From: Alphaproteobacteria bacterium
GTDB taxonomy: Bacteria; Pseudomonadota; Alphaproteobacteria; DSM-16000; Inquilinaceae
Direction of reading: 5' to 3'
Assembly (NCBI GenBank): GCA_028281925.1
Contig: JANQIX010000015.1
Coordinates: forward strand, 1-64,000
DNA length: 64,000 bases
Shown: piece after piece, positions 63,984 through 64,000 of the stretch
How the letters are laid out: each line of letters starts with the position of its first letter
How positions within the stretch are numbered: the first letter of the stretch is position 1
Program-made: the position numbers and the translations under genes
The notes under the pieces: generated by a model
Database searches by the model: none
The model's input: the letters and a program-made list of their open reading frames with translations, nothing else
What the model was told of the DNA's origin: nothing

Positions 63984-64000
63984 CGCGACCTCCCCTGCAT
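63980..64000 (-). CDS. 3' end of a preceding operon gene (partial)
   Basis: A frame open from the right edge ends at a TGA that overlaps the GTG of the giant beta-helix gene (GTGA). The last codons read MQGRSR. The overlap is of the same type as others in this operon, so the operon probably continues to the right. With only six codons visible nothing can be said about the product. Confidence 0.35.
   Translation of the reverse strand: MQGRSR

Noticed and set aside
1-64000. tRNA, rRNA, CRISPR arrays and insertion sequences
   Set aside because: I looked through the gaps on both strands and saw no cloverleaf, repeat-spacer pattern, transposase or integrase; a covariance-model search would be needed to exclude small RNAs.

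Overview
The window is GC-rich (roughly 65% by eye), densely packed Gram-negative DNA. It carries Tat-type and lipoprotein signals, an outer-membrane polysaccharide exporter, a dimethylglycine/sarcosine dehydrogenase-like enzyme and a hybrid kinase. This suggests an alphaproteobacterium, perhaps Rhodospirillales-like; that is inference from gene content, not a placement. No rRNA, tRNA, transposase, integrase or CRISPR array was seen.

Bases 1 to about 27,920 are an exopolysaccharide or capsule locus with several strand flips. It has three consecutive zinc-ribbon sugar methyltransferases (the first cut by the window edge), a MepK-like murein endopeptidase and five glycosyltransferases of GT4/GT2 type. 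It also has a Wzz/BY-kinase co-polymerase, a WecG/TagA transferase, an AAA ATPase, a polyprenyl-phosphate sugar phosphotransferase and a Tat-exported beta-helix protein. A Wzy-like polymerase, two sugar epimerases (one GalE), a Wza-like lipoprotein, an outer-membrane beta-barrel, a Wzx-like flippase and an asparagine-synthase-like enzyme complete it. Together these cover initiation, assembly, flipping, polymerisation, length control and export of a Wzx/Wzy-type polysaccharide that may contain a methyl-branched sugar.

Bases 27,963 to 38,607 are a mixed housekeeping/accessory stretch. It holds an M48 lipoprotein protease and an isolated lower-GC gene whose protein has the Thr-Cys-His spacing of CheD/BLF1/CNF-type glutamine deamidases. 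A DMGDH-like flavoprotein and a hybrid histidine kinase with its own receiver and HPt domain follow. Last come an HpcH/HpaI aldolase, a 2-hydroxyacid dehydrogenase and a MarR regulator. The marR gene is flanked by two near-identical 16-bp palindromes, one over its promoter and one over its stop codon.

Bases 38,645 to the right edge form one long minus-strand operon with repeated 4-base stop/start overlaps. It contains a gpV-type spike protein, a 2589-residue beta-helix fibre-like protein and two DUF4157 (eCIS core domain) proteins, so it looks like part of an extracellular contractile injection system or a relative. One DUF4157 protein ends in a PD-(D/E)XK-type nuclease motif; the other has an OmpA-like domain and a transglutaminase-like Cys-His-Asp core. 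Several operon genes (48,692-54,251 and small ORFs at 55,668-56,194) match no family I recognise. Sheath, tube and remodelling-ATPase genes are not in the window; if present they lie to the right. This operon, with the orphan deamidase-like gene, is the most likely place for an undescribed system.
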